DNA of 64,000 nucleotides, taken from Thermococcus sp. EP1. GTDB lineage: Archaea > Methanobacteriota_B > Thermococci > Thermococcales > Thermococcaceae. Location: contig NZ_JXCG01000003.1 of NCBI RefSeq assembly GCF_001317345.1, positions 124,001 through 188,000 of the forward strand, written 5' to 3'. Below the pieces are notes generated by a model. The model was given only the letters and a program-made list of their open reading frames with translations, was not told the origin of the DNA and did no database searches. The position numbers and the translations under genes were made by a program. Of the stretch, positions 46,700 to 55,150 are shown in pieces. Within the stretch, counting starts at the first letter, position 1. Each line of letters opens with the position of its first letter.

Positions 46700-48586
46700 A
46701 TGAGAAAAGGTCCAGTCTTCTTGGGTAAGGCTCACCTTCATTGGTGTGAAGAGTGTAATGTCCCACTAATAAGTGAGAAGTGTGACATTCATGGTAGAGG
46801 GTTCAGGTTAGATCTTACACCACCGGCAGATGTTAGATTTGCTTTTAAAAAAGATATAGAGTTTATTAAACGAGAGTTTAAGCAGCATTATGGTGTGAAT
46901 ATAGGTGAGATAATTGATGGAAAAATACTCCTTCTTAACAAAACTCCGGGAGAAGATGATGTGTATGAGATAATTTTTGATGGATATATTTTTGGGTGGC
47001 TTAGATTTGATCCATTGGAGCTTAAGTGGAAACCCGGACTTAAAGTTGAAGGAGCAATAGCTCTCTGGAAACATTTTGGAAAGAAAATGAAAAAATGGGT
47101 TATCGTGGATAAGGGTGCGAAGAATCCAATAAAAAGAGGTGCAAATGTTCTTCCAGTAGGAGTTATTGAAGCAGAGAGCAGTATCAAGATTGGAGATGAC
47201 GTGATTGTAGTTAGTGAGGATGGGGAGGTAATCGCAACGGGAATTGCAAAAAAAGCTTATGAAAAGCTGATCGATAAGGAAGAAAGAGGTACGGGAATAA
47301 AAACAAGACATCAAAAGATCGTTAACTATAGAGAAGGTAAAAGGGCGAAAATGGAAGATGTGATAGTGGCCAACAAATCTGCCTTGGAAAACAAAGTCAA
47401 TGAGGCCAGGCGATTTATGCGAAAGACTGTTGGGAATATAAATAGGCCAATAGCAGTCGCTTTTAGTGGCGGTAAGGACAGCTTGGCAGTCCTAGGTCTC
47501 ATGCTTGAAGAATTTGGTGAAGACTTCGCTATTTTCTTCAATAATACGGGGATAGAATTCCCTGAAACTATTGAGTATATAGAAAAGATAAAGAGAAAGT
47601 TAGAAGGAAAGAAAATAAAGTTTATCGTTGCAGATGCAAAGGATGCTTTTTGGTCTGCCATGAGTGTTTTTTCGCCCCCTGGAAGGGATTATCGGTGGTG
47701 TTGTAAGGTCACAAAACTAGGTCCAATAACCCTTACAATAAAAAGATATTACCCTAATGGAGTATTGATGTTTGTAGGGCAGAGGAAATACGAGAGTATA
47801 CAGCGTTATAAACAACCTCGAGTCTGGAGAAATCCATGGGTACCAAATGAAATTGGAGCATCCCCTATATTTCACTGGAATGCTCTTGAGGTCTGGCTTT
47901 ACATATTCTCACGTAACTTAGAATACAATCCACTGTATGAAAACAGACTGGATAGAATTGGTTGCTTCATGTGCCCAAGTTCATCTTTGGCCGAATTTCA
48001 GACTTTAAAAGAAGAAAAATGGGAACTCTGGGAAAAGTGGGAAAAAGAATTGAAAAAATGGAAAGAACGCTTTGGAATGCCAGAAGAATGGATAACACAT
48101 GGGTTCTGGAGATGGAAAGAACTTACTAAGGGACAAAAAGCTGTTGCAAGAGAACTTGGAGTTAAGATTCCTGAAAAAAGGAGCTGGGAGCCAATAAGAT
48201 ATAGCATGGAACGGGAAAATGAGACAGTTATTCTTAAAATTAACACTAAGATTCTCCTTGGTAGGATAAAGGAAGTTGCGCCAATACTTGGAGAGGTGAC
48301 TGAAGAAAAAGGCCTCATAAGAGTTGATGAAATAGTTTTTACAGAGAGGGAGGTTACGACAAAGAGTGAAAATGAAGCCCTACAAGCGTACTACCTAATA
48401 AAGAGGGCTTATGAATGTGTTGGCTGTGGTGTATGTGTTGGAAAATGTCCAGAAAATGCTTTAAGCATAAATACATATACAAGAAAGATAGAAGTCGATG
48501 GGGAAAGATGCATTCACTGTCGGGAGTGTATGGAGGTATGTCCATTATTAAAAATAAAAAACCCACAAGAAGGAAGTCAGCTTTAA
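46700..48586 (+). CDS. PAPS-reductase-like PP-loop protein fused to 2x[4Fe-4S] ferredoxin
   Basis: 628 residues. N-terminal zinc-type motif (HWCEECNVPLISEKCDIHG), a PUA-like domain (VIVDKGAKNPIKRGANVLPVGVIEAESSIKIGDDVIVVSEDGEVIATGIA), a PP-loop ATPase (VAFSGGKDSLAVLGLM, about 281-296), further Cys/His (YRWCCKVTKLGP, RIGCFMCPSS) and a C-terminal ferredoxin CVGCGVCVGKCPENA...CIHCRECMEVCP. The PUA domain suggests an RNA substrate, e.g. nucleotide thiolation, rather than sulfate assimilation. ATG 46700 follows GGGAGGGTTAAG; the upstream extension of the frame to 46622 spans the promoter. Confidence 0.82.
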   Translation: MRKGPVFLGKAHLHWCEECNVPLISEKCDIHGRGFRLDLTPPADVRFAFKKDIEFIKREFKQHYGVNIGEIIDGKILLLNKTPGEDDVYEIIFDGYIFGWLRFDPLELKWKPGLKVEGAIALWKHFGKKMKKWVIVDKGAKNPIKRGANVLPVGVIEAESSIKIGDDVIVVSEDGEVIATGIAKKAYEKLIDKEERGTGIKTRHQKIVNYREGKRAKMEDVIVANKSALENKVNEARRFMRKTVGNINRPIAVAFSGGKDSLAVLGLMLEEFGEDFAIFFNNTGIEFPETIEYIEKIKRKLEGKKIKFIVADAKDAFWSAMSVFSPPGRDYRWCCKVTKLGPITLTIKRYYPNGVLMFVGQRKYESIQRYKQPRVWRNPWVPNEIGASPIFHWNALEVWLYIFSRNLEYNPLYENRLDRIGCFMCPSSSLAEFQTLKEEKWELWEKWEKELKKWKERFGMPEEWITHGFWRWKELTKGQKAVARELGVKIPEKRSWEPIRYSMERENETVILKINTKILLGRIKEVAPILGEVTEEKGLIRVDEIVFTEREVTTKSENEALQAYYLIKRAYECVGCGVCVGKCPENALSINTYTRKIEVDGERCIHCRECMEVCPLLKIKNPQEGSQL

Positions 48587-49467
48587 TATTGATTTTGTTC
48601 ATCTTCCTATTTTCGAAATTTGTGACTTCACAATCTGAGTATGAATACACAATAAATAGTTATCTTCTTTACTTTGATATAGTGGATGAATTAAAGGTTA
48701 AGGAGACAATAGAAGTCGTCATCTCTCCAAACGCTCCTCTTTCTAGATATACATTTTATTCAGAGTATTCAATTGAAAATCCTGAGGCTATAATTGAGAT
48801 AAATGGAAAAACTCAAATAGCAAACGTTAGTGTGTCTAAAATCATAGGAGACATAAATGCAATTTATATTGAGTTTCCAGAAGTTTCCCCTGGCGACCAG
48901 TTAAAAATACGAATAAGCTTTTATTCAGAAGGAATGCTTCAGACGATCAATGGTAAAAAACAGTTTTCATATTATGTGAAATTCAATCAACCTGTAGGAT
49001 ACTTTTATGCAAGACTGTATATTCCTAAGGGATATGCAATTCTTTCTCCTATTGTCCCATCTCCTGACAAAGTTGAGAGTAGTGGAAATGCATTAGTATT
49101 AGAGTGGAAAAAACAGGAAGTTCGGGCAGGGGAGGAATTTTATTTTATCACTGGCTTTTCCGGGGAGGTAAGTAATGAATTCCCAATGCTCTACTTTGTA
49201 GTTCCTGTCTTAATAGCGTTTGTTGGAGGTTTTCTTGCAGGAATTCTCTACAAAGGAAGGGAAAAGAGTACAGTTGATCTAAGATCAGATGAAGAAAAGG
49301 TTATTGGGATTCTCAGAGAGGGCCCGATGTATCAGAGTGAGCTTGTTAAGAGACTGGGCTTCTCAAAGGCAAAAGTCAGTCTTTTGTTGAAAGATATGGA
49401 GAAAAAAGGACTGATAGAAAGAATTAAGGAAGGAAGAACTTATCTTGTTAAACTAAAAGAAATGTGA
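48538..49467 (+). CDS. membrane-anchored winged-helix regulator
   Basis: ~309 residues if started at ATG 48538 (MSIIKNKKPTRRK then a hydrophobic signal/anchor). An extracytoplasmic beta domain follows, a transmembrane segment (MLYFVVPVLIAFVGGFLAGILY, about 229-250), and a cytoplasmic wHTH (EEKVIGILREGPMYQSELVKRLGFSKAKVSLLLKDMEKKGLIERIKEGRTYLVKL). GGAGGT abuts this ATG with no spacing, so the real start may be a nearby alternative codon. It overlaps the PP-loop gene by ~49 nt. Likely a one-protein membrane signal transducer (COG2512-like). Confidence 0.75.
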   Translation: MSIIKNKKPTRRKSALILILFIFLFSKFVTSQSEYEYTINSYLLYFDIVDELKVKETIEVVISPNAPLSRYTFYSEYSIENPEAIIEINGKTQIANVSVSKIIGDINAIYIEFPEVSPGDQLKIRISFYSEGMLQTINGKKQFSYYVKFNQPVGYFYARLYIPKGYAILSPIVPSPDKVESSGNALVLEWKKQEVRAGEEFYFITGFSGEVSNEFPMLYFVVPVLIAFVGGFLAGILYKGREKSTVDLRSDEEKVIGILREGPMYQSELVKRLGFSKAKVSLLLKDMEKKGLIERIKEGRTYLVKLKEM

Positions 49468-49511
49468 ACCTTTATAAAGTGAGTTACACCCTTAAGGAAC
49501 GAGGTGGGAAA

Positions 49512-50117
49512 ATGGAAGAGTATTTTATTTGTCCTGAGTGTGGAAGTGAGGAAGTTGAAGTAATTAAAGAGCGAGGAAGGGAATTAACCCTCAGATGTGT
49601 TGAGTGTTCTTATGTATGGCAAATAACGCTAAGTAAGACAATCAAAGTGCCTGTAATAGTGAGCAAACATGAAAGAAGCTTTAAGAGAACTGCGGAATTG
49701 CCGGCTGATGAAGAAATAAGAATTGGAGATATAGTAGAGCTTGATGATGACGAGATCAGAATAACGGGTATTGAGCTTGAAGATAACAAGAGAGTTGAAA
49801 AAGCAGAAATAAAAGAAGTAAAGGTACTATGGGGAGAGAGTTTGACTTATCCTAAGGTTATTGGAGTCTCGATATACTTCCCTAAAGGCATTACACAGTC
49901 ATTTAAAGTTAAGGTCAATAGGGAAGATGAATTTGCAGTAGGAGAAGTGCTTGAAGTTGGTGGACAGACTTTTAGGATAGAGAAGATAAAGATTGAAGGC
50001 AAAATGCTTAGATATGGGAAGGCAAAGGCAGATGAGATTGTTAGAATAATGGGACGGCCAATAAGGGGTAAAGCAAGTAGAAGCTTGAAGATTTATAAAG
50101 GGTATGGAAGAGAATGA
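49512..50117 (+). CDS. HVO_0476-type zinc-finger protein
   Basis: 201 residues. N-terminal zinc ribbon CPECGSEEVEV...LRCVECSYVW (CxxC-x20-CxxC), then two beta-rich repeats (RIGDIVELDDDEIRITGIELED...; VGEVLEVGGQTFRIEKIKIEG). Conserved in euryarchaea (COG1326), probably nucleic-acid related. ATG 49512 follows GAGGTGGGAAA. TTTATAAAG at 49471-49479 is its TATA box, so it has its own promoter inside the preceding gap. Confidence 0.78.
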   Translation: MEEYFICPECGSEEVEVIKERGRELTLRCVECSYVWQITLSKTIKVPVIVSKHERSFKRTAELPADEEIRIGDIVELDDDEIRITGIELEDNKRVEKAEIKEVKVLWGESLTYPKVIGVSIYFPKGITQSFKVKVNREDEFAVGEVLEVGGQTFRIEKIKIEGKMLRYGKAKADEIVRIMGRPIRGKASRSLKIYKGYGRE

Positions 50118-50834
<717 letters not shown>

Positions 50835-50835
50835 G

Positions 50836-51465
50836 ATGTATTTGGTAGCCTTCGATCTTGAAGGGACATTAGTAAAATCGAAGTCCAGTTGGGTTGAGCT
50901 TCATAAGAGGTTTGGCACATGGGATAAGGGTGCAGAATATGCAGAGCGGTTTTTTAAGGGAGAATTTGACTATGCCACATGGGCAAAGTTAGATGCTTCC
51001 CTGTGGAAAGGTCGAACAAGAGAAGAAATTATGGAATGGGCCAATTCTGTAGAGTATTTTGATGGAGTTGAAGAGTTGTTTAAGTTTTTGAAGGAAAATG
51101 GGTTCAAAATAGCTATAATCAGTGGAGGTCTTAAATGCCTGGCAGAGAGAATTGGGAGAGAACTTAAAGCAGACTTTGTTTATGCTAATGAACTTGTCTT
51201 TGATGATGAAGGGAAAGTTACGGGAGATGTGCTTCCTTGGGTAGATTTTAGGAATAAAGGTGATATTCTGCTTGAACTCAAAGAAAAGCTTAAACCTGAT
51301 CTTACAATAGCTGTGGGAGACGGCCATAATGACATAGCTATGTTTAAAGTTGCTGATGTCAGCATAGCTATAAATCCACATGAAGGTGTTGAAGGAGATT
51401 ATTTGGCAAAAGACCTTTATGAAGTAAAAAATATCATTAAAAAGCTCTTACAGGAGAGAAAGTAG
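50836..51465 (+). CDS. HAD family phosphatase (phosphoserine phosphatase-like)
   Basis: 210 residues. HAD motifs: I FDLEGTLV, II IISGGL, III/IV with IAVGDGHNDIAMF. Motif I has Asp-Leu-Glu: the second residue normally Asp (acid/base) is Glu, as in many archaeal PSP-like HAD-IB proteins. The helical cap lies between motifs I and II. Substrate uncertain. GGAGGGGATAGG precedes ATG 50836. Coupled to pcm. Confidence 0.82.
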   Translation: MYLVAFDLEGTLVKSKSSWVELHKRFGTWDKGAEYAERFFKGEFDYATWAKLDASLWKGRTREEIMEWANSVEYFDGVEELFKFLKENGFKIAIISGGLKCLAERIGRELKADFVYANELVFDDEGKVTGDVLPWVDFRNKGDILLELKEKLKPDLTIAVGDGHNDIAMFKVADVSIAINPHEGVEGDYLAKDLYEVKNIIKKLLQERK

Positions 51466-51520
51466 GTCAGAGAAGGGCGTGTTCATCATTTTCAGCAAAG
51501 CAAAAGCTCATCATCCCTTT
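51462..51520 (-). ncRNA. C/D box sRNA
   Basis: On the minus strand: C ATGATGA (51514-51508), 12-nt guide, D' CTGA (51495-51492), 2-nt spacer, C' ATGATGA (51489-51483), 12-nt guide, D CTGA (51470-51467). All four boxes match consensus. The D guide predicts a target AGAAGGGCGUGU with methylation at the G five bases in; the D' guide predicts CAAAGCAAAAGC. I cannot place these in rRNA or tRNA from memory. It lies in the convergent gap after the prepilin peptidase gene; a weak TATA (CTTTATCTA) is ~25 nt upstream. Confidence 0.88.
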
Positions 51521-51580
51521 GCAAATAGATAAAGTATCTTGAATAACAGTACTTAGATATGACTTAAAAATTTTAATGCT

Positions 51581-52708
51581 TCACAAACCATTGGTTTTCA
51601 GCAATAACAACCAAAACAGATCGCCATAGAAGATTGAAATTAAGAATCCCAGAAAGAGAGCAGGTGCAAATGGCATTGCTTTTCTGATTAAAAACTCGTT
51701 TTCAAGTTTTCCTTCTTCTACAAGTCTCCTTAAAGTTTCGATATCCTCCTTGGTGAGTCCCTCAGCAGTAGGAGAAGCAATTAATTTGTTATATTCTATT
51801 TTCAGGGCCTTCATGTTCATGGTTTTTAAAGCCCTGAAGATTTTATCAAAGGAACTTTCCCTATCCCTGTGGATTTCTCCGTTTTTTTCATATATCCACT
51901 CTCCAAGAATGTCCCATTCCTTGAGTTCATCTACAGTAACTTTCTTTGTTAATACTTCGATTCGAAGAATACTTATAAGAGAGAAGAATATTTTAAATAA
52001 ATAGAACATTAAGGTGATCCTTAAGTAGGTATAAATAACTTCTGGGGTATTAAACACTACCTCATAGATTAAAAGGCCAGCTCCGATAAGATCGCCAATT
52101 TTTTCAAGTTTTGCCAGTACTAATATCGTTGCTCCCCATATCAAAAGGCTAAAAAGTGAGTTTTTGAGGATTGTGAAATTTTGAGTTAGTCTAAGTATAA
52201 CAAATGCCCCCGAAACCCAAAGAGCGAACTCAAATGACCTAGACCATTTCTCAACAAAGATTTTTTTCAGTTGAGAAGTCTTTTTGTCCTTTACAAGCAT
52301 TGCCAGCGAATACACAAGGATGAACGGGAATATAGCTAAAATACTATTCAACAAGAGAGTTACTGCGTGGAGAGGATAAGCTATAGAGTAAGGAGGGACA
52401 ATTTTTGCATATTGTGATGCATACGGAAAAAGGGCGGAATATCCCATTAAGATTACAACATCTCCGCTTGCCCATCCACCCATAAGATATAGGAGATAAC
52501 CCAATAAAAAGCCACTTCCCAGGCCTATTATGCCAGAGAGTGCATAAAAGGTATCATGCTTTACCAAAAACCCTTGATACAGATAGTAAATGATTCCAAA
52601 TCCTGCAATCGGAAAAACATGTTTGTCATCGATAAATCCAGTTTTGGCGTCTGTATAAGAAGTGAGAATTCCCATAATAACCCCCAGAGCTACTAAAAGA
52701 AGCTCCAT
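51581..52708 (-). CDS. archaeal class III (type IV pilin-like) prepilin peptidase, A24 family
   Basis: 375 residues with ~8-9 transmembrane segments. The two catalytic aspartates of aspartyl prepilin peptidases are in SYTDAKTGFIDD (Asp20) and GGWASGDVVILMG (Asp83). A large cytoplasmic insert (TKKVTVDELKEWDILGEWIYEKNGEIHRDRE...) precedes a last membrane segment. It should cleave class III signal peptides, and the adjacent upstream gene encodes such a substrate, so an EppA-type role fits. GAGGTGGTTTA precedes ATG 52708. Confidence 0.85.
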   Translation of the reverse strand: MELLLVALGVIMGILTSYTDAKTGFIDDKHVFPIAGFGIIYYLYQGFLVKHDTFYALSGIIGLGSGFLLGYLLYLMGGWASGDVVILMGYSALFPYASQYAKIVPPYSIAYPLHAVTLLLNSILAIFPFILVYSLAMLVKDKKTSQLKKIFVEKWSRSFEFALWVSGAFVILRLTQNFTILKNSLFSLLIWGATILVLAKLEKIGDLIGAGLLIYEVVFNTPEVIYTYLRITLMFYLFKIFFSLISILRIEVLTKKVTVDELKEWDILGEWIYEKNGEIHRDRESSFDKIFRALKTMNMKALKIEYNKLIASPTAEGLTKEDIETLRRLVEEGKLENEFLIRKAMPFAPALFLGFLISIFYGDLFWLLLLKTNGL

Positions 52709-52717
52709 TAAACCACC

Positions 52718-52885
52718 TCACAATGTTTCGAGAATTTTGTCTTTGATAGTGTCAACATATTCGGTAACTGAGGAATTTATGGCGCGAACGCTACTGAAGA
52801 TGACTCTTATTGTGACCATAACGAGTATGAGAACTGCAGCTAGTATGAAGAGATACTCAAGCGCGCTCTGGGCTTTTCTTAACAT
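52718..52885 (-). CDS. class III signal peptide (pilin-like) protein
   Basis: 55 residues: MLRKAQSALEYLFILAAVLILVMVTIRVIFSSVRAINSS... is a class III signal peptide, with predicted cleavage after KA, before Gln6 of QSALEYL, and the hydrophobic segment kept on the mature pilin. ATG 52885 follows GGTGGAAAGAA; the longer frame to 52915 is not supported. It ends 9 nt before its processing peptidase gene. Promoter-like TATTTAGG lies upstream. Confidence 0.85.
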   Translation of the reverse strand: MLRKAQSALEYLFILAAVLILVMVTIRVIFSSVRAINSSVTEYVDTIKDKILETL

Positions 52886-52983
52886 TTCTTTCCACCTAAT
52901 ATATTTAGGTATCAAATGATTTAAAGCTTTTCATTTTCTGTGCAACCTTTTTAAATGCTCTCTCCTATCAGATTCGAGGTGCC

Positions 52984-53325
52984 ATGAAAGTTTACAAACT
53001 TTATGTAAGAGATGAATATCTAGAAGTGATAAAAAACGGAGAAAAGAAGATAGAGGTTAGGGTGGCTTATCCTCAACTTAAAAATATCAAACCCAGAGAT
53101 AAGATACTTTTTAATAATGAAGTTCCTGCAGAGGTAGTTTCTGTTAAGAAATATGAAACGTTTAGGCAAGTTTTGAGAGAAGAACCTTTGGAAAAAATTT
53201 TTCCCGATAAACCAAGCTTTGAACAAGCCCTAAAAAGATTCCACAATATGTATCCAAAATGGAAAGAAAATCGTTATGGAGTGATTGCGATAAAATTCCG
53301 TCTCCTTGGTCCGAGGAGGGAGTAA
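52984..53325 (+). CDS. ASCH domain protein
   Basis: 113 residues. [44 protein letters not shown]...[15 protein letters not shown]...[19 protein letters not shown] follows the ASCH pattern (G-x-K-x-x-E-x-R, beta-barrel). ASCH domains are PUA-like and bind RNA or modified nucleosides; some hydrolyse N4-acetylcytidine. Paired with a second ASCH gene that begins 1 nt after its stop. Confidence 0.82.
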   Translation: MKVYKLYVRDEYLEVIKNGEKKIEVRVAYPQLKNIKPRDKILFNNEVPAEVVSVKKYETFRQVLREEPLEKIFPDKPSFEQALKRFHNMYPKWKENRYGVIAIKFRLLGPRRE

Positions 53326-53326
53326 A

Positions 53327-53899
53327 GTGAGAAATTTAAAATTTGATGGTAAATATAAAGATCTTATTCTCAATGGGAAAAAGAGGAGCACAATAAGAAT
53401 AGGGCGGAAAATTAACTTGGCTCCAGGAGATGAAGTTCTTATCCATTCTGGAGGATACGTCATTGGAAAGGCTAAAATAAAACGAGTTGAAAGAAAAAAA
53501 GTTTGTGAGTTGACGGATGAAGATGCCAAGATTGATGGATTTAAAACTCGGGAAGAGCTTATACATGCCCTTAAGGCCCATTATAAAAATATAACGCCTG
53601 AGACAGAAGTAACTGTTGTAGAATTTGAACTTGTTAAGATCTTGGAGACACCTATTCTTTCTGCAGACTATCCTTATGAGGGGAACAACCCAATAGAGAT
53701 AGCAGAAAACGCGCTAAGATATCTTGATAACCTAACATTTGAAGAAATTGCATTGTTAAAATTGTTTCTTCATTCGGGAAGTCTCAGAAAAGCAGCCTAT
53801 AAGCTTGGTGGGCTTGATAAAAGATATAGAATCCGAGAGGTTCTACGAAAGGCTTATGAGGAGCTTAAAAAGAGAGGTTTTATGGCTCCAAAATTATGA
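53327..53899 (+). CDS. ASCH domain protein with C-terminal HTH-like region
   Basis: 190 residues from GTG 53327 (GGAGGG 6 nt upstream). N-terminal ASCH domain: KYKDLILNGKKRSTIRIGRKINLAPGDEVLIHSGGYVIGKAKIKRVERKKVCELTDEDAKIDGFKTREELIHALKAHY...VTVVEFELV. C-terminal ~60 residues (LTFEEIALLKLFLHSGSLRKAAYKLGGLDKRYRIREVLRKAYEELKKRGFM) look like a helix-turn-helix. Likely RNA or nucleotide binding, possibly with the preceding ASCH protein. Confidence 0.75.
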   Translation: MRNLKFDGKYKDLILNGKKRSTIRIGRKINLAPGDEVLIHSGGYVIGKAKIKRVERKKVCELTDEDAKIDGFKTREELIHALKAHYKNITPETEVTVVEFELVKILETPILSADYPYEGNNPIEIAENALRYLDNLTFEEIALLKLFLHSGSLRKAAYKLGGLDKRYRIREVLRKAYEELKKRGFMAPKL

Positions 53900-53906
53900 T
53901 CTTTCA

Positions 53907-54294
53907 TTATTTTGATTGAATCTTGAAACATTTGACAATATATACCTTAAAATTTTTACTTCCAATTAATTCAGAAAGACTTTTCTTGAAATCCTCAAGC
54001 TCTGCTACGCTATGAAATTCTAGAGGTACTATGAAGTCATATTCCCCATAAGTTAAACTTCCTTTAAACGGTAATTTTTCTAAAACGGTAGTTTTTACAC
54101 CCCAGATGAGAAGTATTGCCTTGATGTCTATCCCTCCACAATGAAGTCATATTTTCAATAGTTTTTGATTCTATAAAAATATTTTTTAGTATTTTTTGTT
54201 TAGATGTCTGAATTTGATAATTGAGTTGATGATATTCTGTCATTTTTTCAACATCTGTTTGATAGGTGGGACAGAGCTTTGGTATCTTCTGCAC
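53907..54294 (-). pseudogene. frameshifted Lrp/AsnC RAM-like protein
   Basis: The minus strand from GTG 54294 encodes a charged helical N-terminus (MQKIPKLCPTYQTDVEKMTEYH...SKTIENMTSLW). Near 54131-54140 the frame must shift by one base, after which GGIDIKAILLIWGVKTTVLEKLPFKGSLTYGEYDFIVPLEFHSVAELEDFKKSLSELIGSKNFKVYIVKCFK continues to a stop at 53907. The second part resembles the RAM effector domain of Lrp/AsnC regulators (GEYD...EL..F...L). No HTH is seen. Either a pseudogene or a one-base sequencing error. Confidence 0.5.
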
Positions 54295-54339
54295 TAGAGA
54301 ATTTTTAAACTAAAAAACTAACTTATACCGGTGATAAGC

Positions 54340-55059
54340 ATGATACGAGCAGTATTTTTTGATTTCGTTGGGACTTTGCTCAGCAAGGAATACGAAGACA
54401 TAACTCATCAAAATATAATAAAGGAAGTCCTTAATAAAAGTAAAGCGGAAAATATAGATGTTCTAAAGTTTTGGGAGGAATATGAGGAACGCACAAGGGA
54501 GAAGTTCAAAGAATATGCTGGGATGCCATACAAACCTCTCAGAATGATAGAAGAAGAAATTTTGAGAGCGTTGCTAGAAAAACATGGTCTGGAATTTTCT
54601 CCTGATTTTTGGGAGATTCATTTAAGGATGCACCAAAAGTATGGAAAACTTTATGATGAAGTTGTTGAAACTCTTGAAACGCTAAAGAGAGAGGGATATT
54701 ATGTTGGTATTATCACAGATTCTGATAATGATTATCTAAAAGCACAGCTTGAATCCCTTGGGATCATTCATTTATTTGATGGTATAACTACAAGTGAGGA
54801 AGCTGGATTCTATAAGCCTCATCCCAGGATATTTGAAGTTGCATTGAAAAAAGCTGGGATTAGAGGTGAAGAGGCCATATATGTAGGGGACAACCCATTA
54901 AAGGATTGTGTTGGTGCCAGACAAGTTGAGATGCTGAGTATTCTCCTTGATAAAAAAGGAGAAAGAAAAGAGGCATGGAAGGAATGTGAGTTTGTAATCA
55001 GTGATTTAAGGGAGATATTAGTAATAATTGAGGAGTTAAACGCTGACTCTCTGCCCTAA
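54340..55059 (+). CDS. HAD superfamily hydrolase (Rossmann-type, REG-2-like)
   Basis: 239 residues. Motif I FFDFVGTLLS (Asp nucleophile; the second acidic residue is Val), motif II ITDSDNDYL, motif III Lys in FYKPHP, motif IV VGDNPLKDCVGA. The missing second Asp in motif I is unusual for a phosphatase and may change chemistry. Helical cap at about 18-90. Resembles archaeal TIGR02253/CTE7-type HADs. ATG 54340 follows GGTGATAAGC; TATA-like TTTTTAAAC at about 54302. Confidence 0.8.
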   Translation: MIRAVFFDFVGTLLSKEYEDITHQNIIKEVLNKSKAENIDVLKFWEEYEERTREKFKEYAGMPYKPLRMIEEEILRALLEKHGLEFSPDFWEIHLRMHQKYGKLYDEVVETLETLKREGYYVGIITDSDNDYLKAQLESLGIIHLFDGITTSEEAGFYKPHPRIFEVALKKAGIRGEEAIYVGDNPLKDCVGARQVEMLSILLDKKGERKEAWKECEFVISDLREILVIIEELNADSLP

Positions 55060-55084
55060 AGGACAAGGTTTGAAAAAAGAAAAA

Positions 55085-55145
55085 TAGGGTCAGTAACGGC
55101 AGGGATCTTCACAAATCCGCTAGCGAAATTTTCATCATCCCGTTT
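55085..55145 (-). ncRNA. C/D box sRNA with probable 23S rRNA targets
   Basis: On the minus strand: C ATGATGA (55138-55132), 12-nt guide, D' CGGA (55119-55116, one mismatch), 3-nt spacer, C' GTGAAGA (55112-55106, one mismatch), 12-nt guide, D CTGA (55093-55090). GGG before C pairs with CCC after D. The D' guide matches UAGCGAAAUU of 23S rRNA (10 nt), predicting methylation of E. coli C1934. The D guide matches AACGGCGGG (one G-U pair), predicting G1903. Both flank helix 69. It starts just after the AIP synthase stop, so it may be processed from that mRNA. Confidence 0.82.
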
Positions 55146-55150
55146 TCTCT

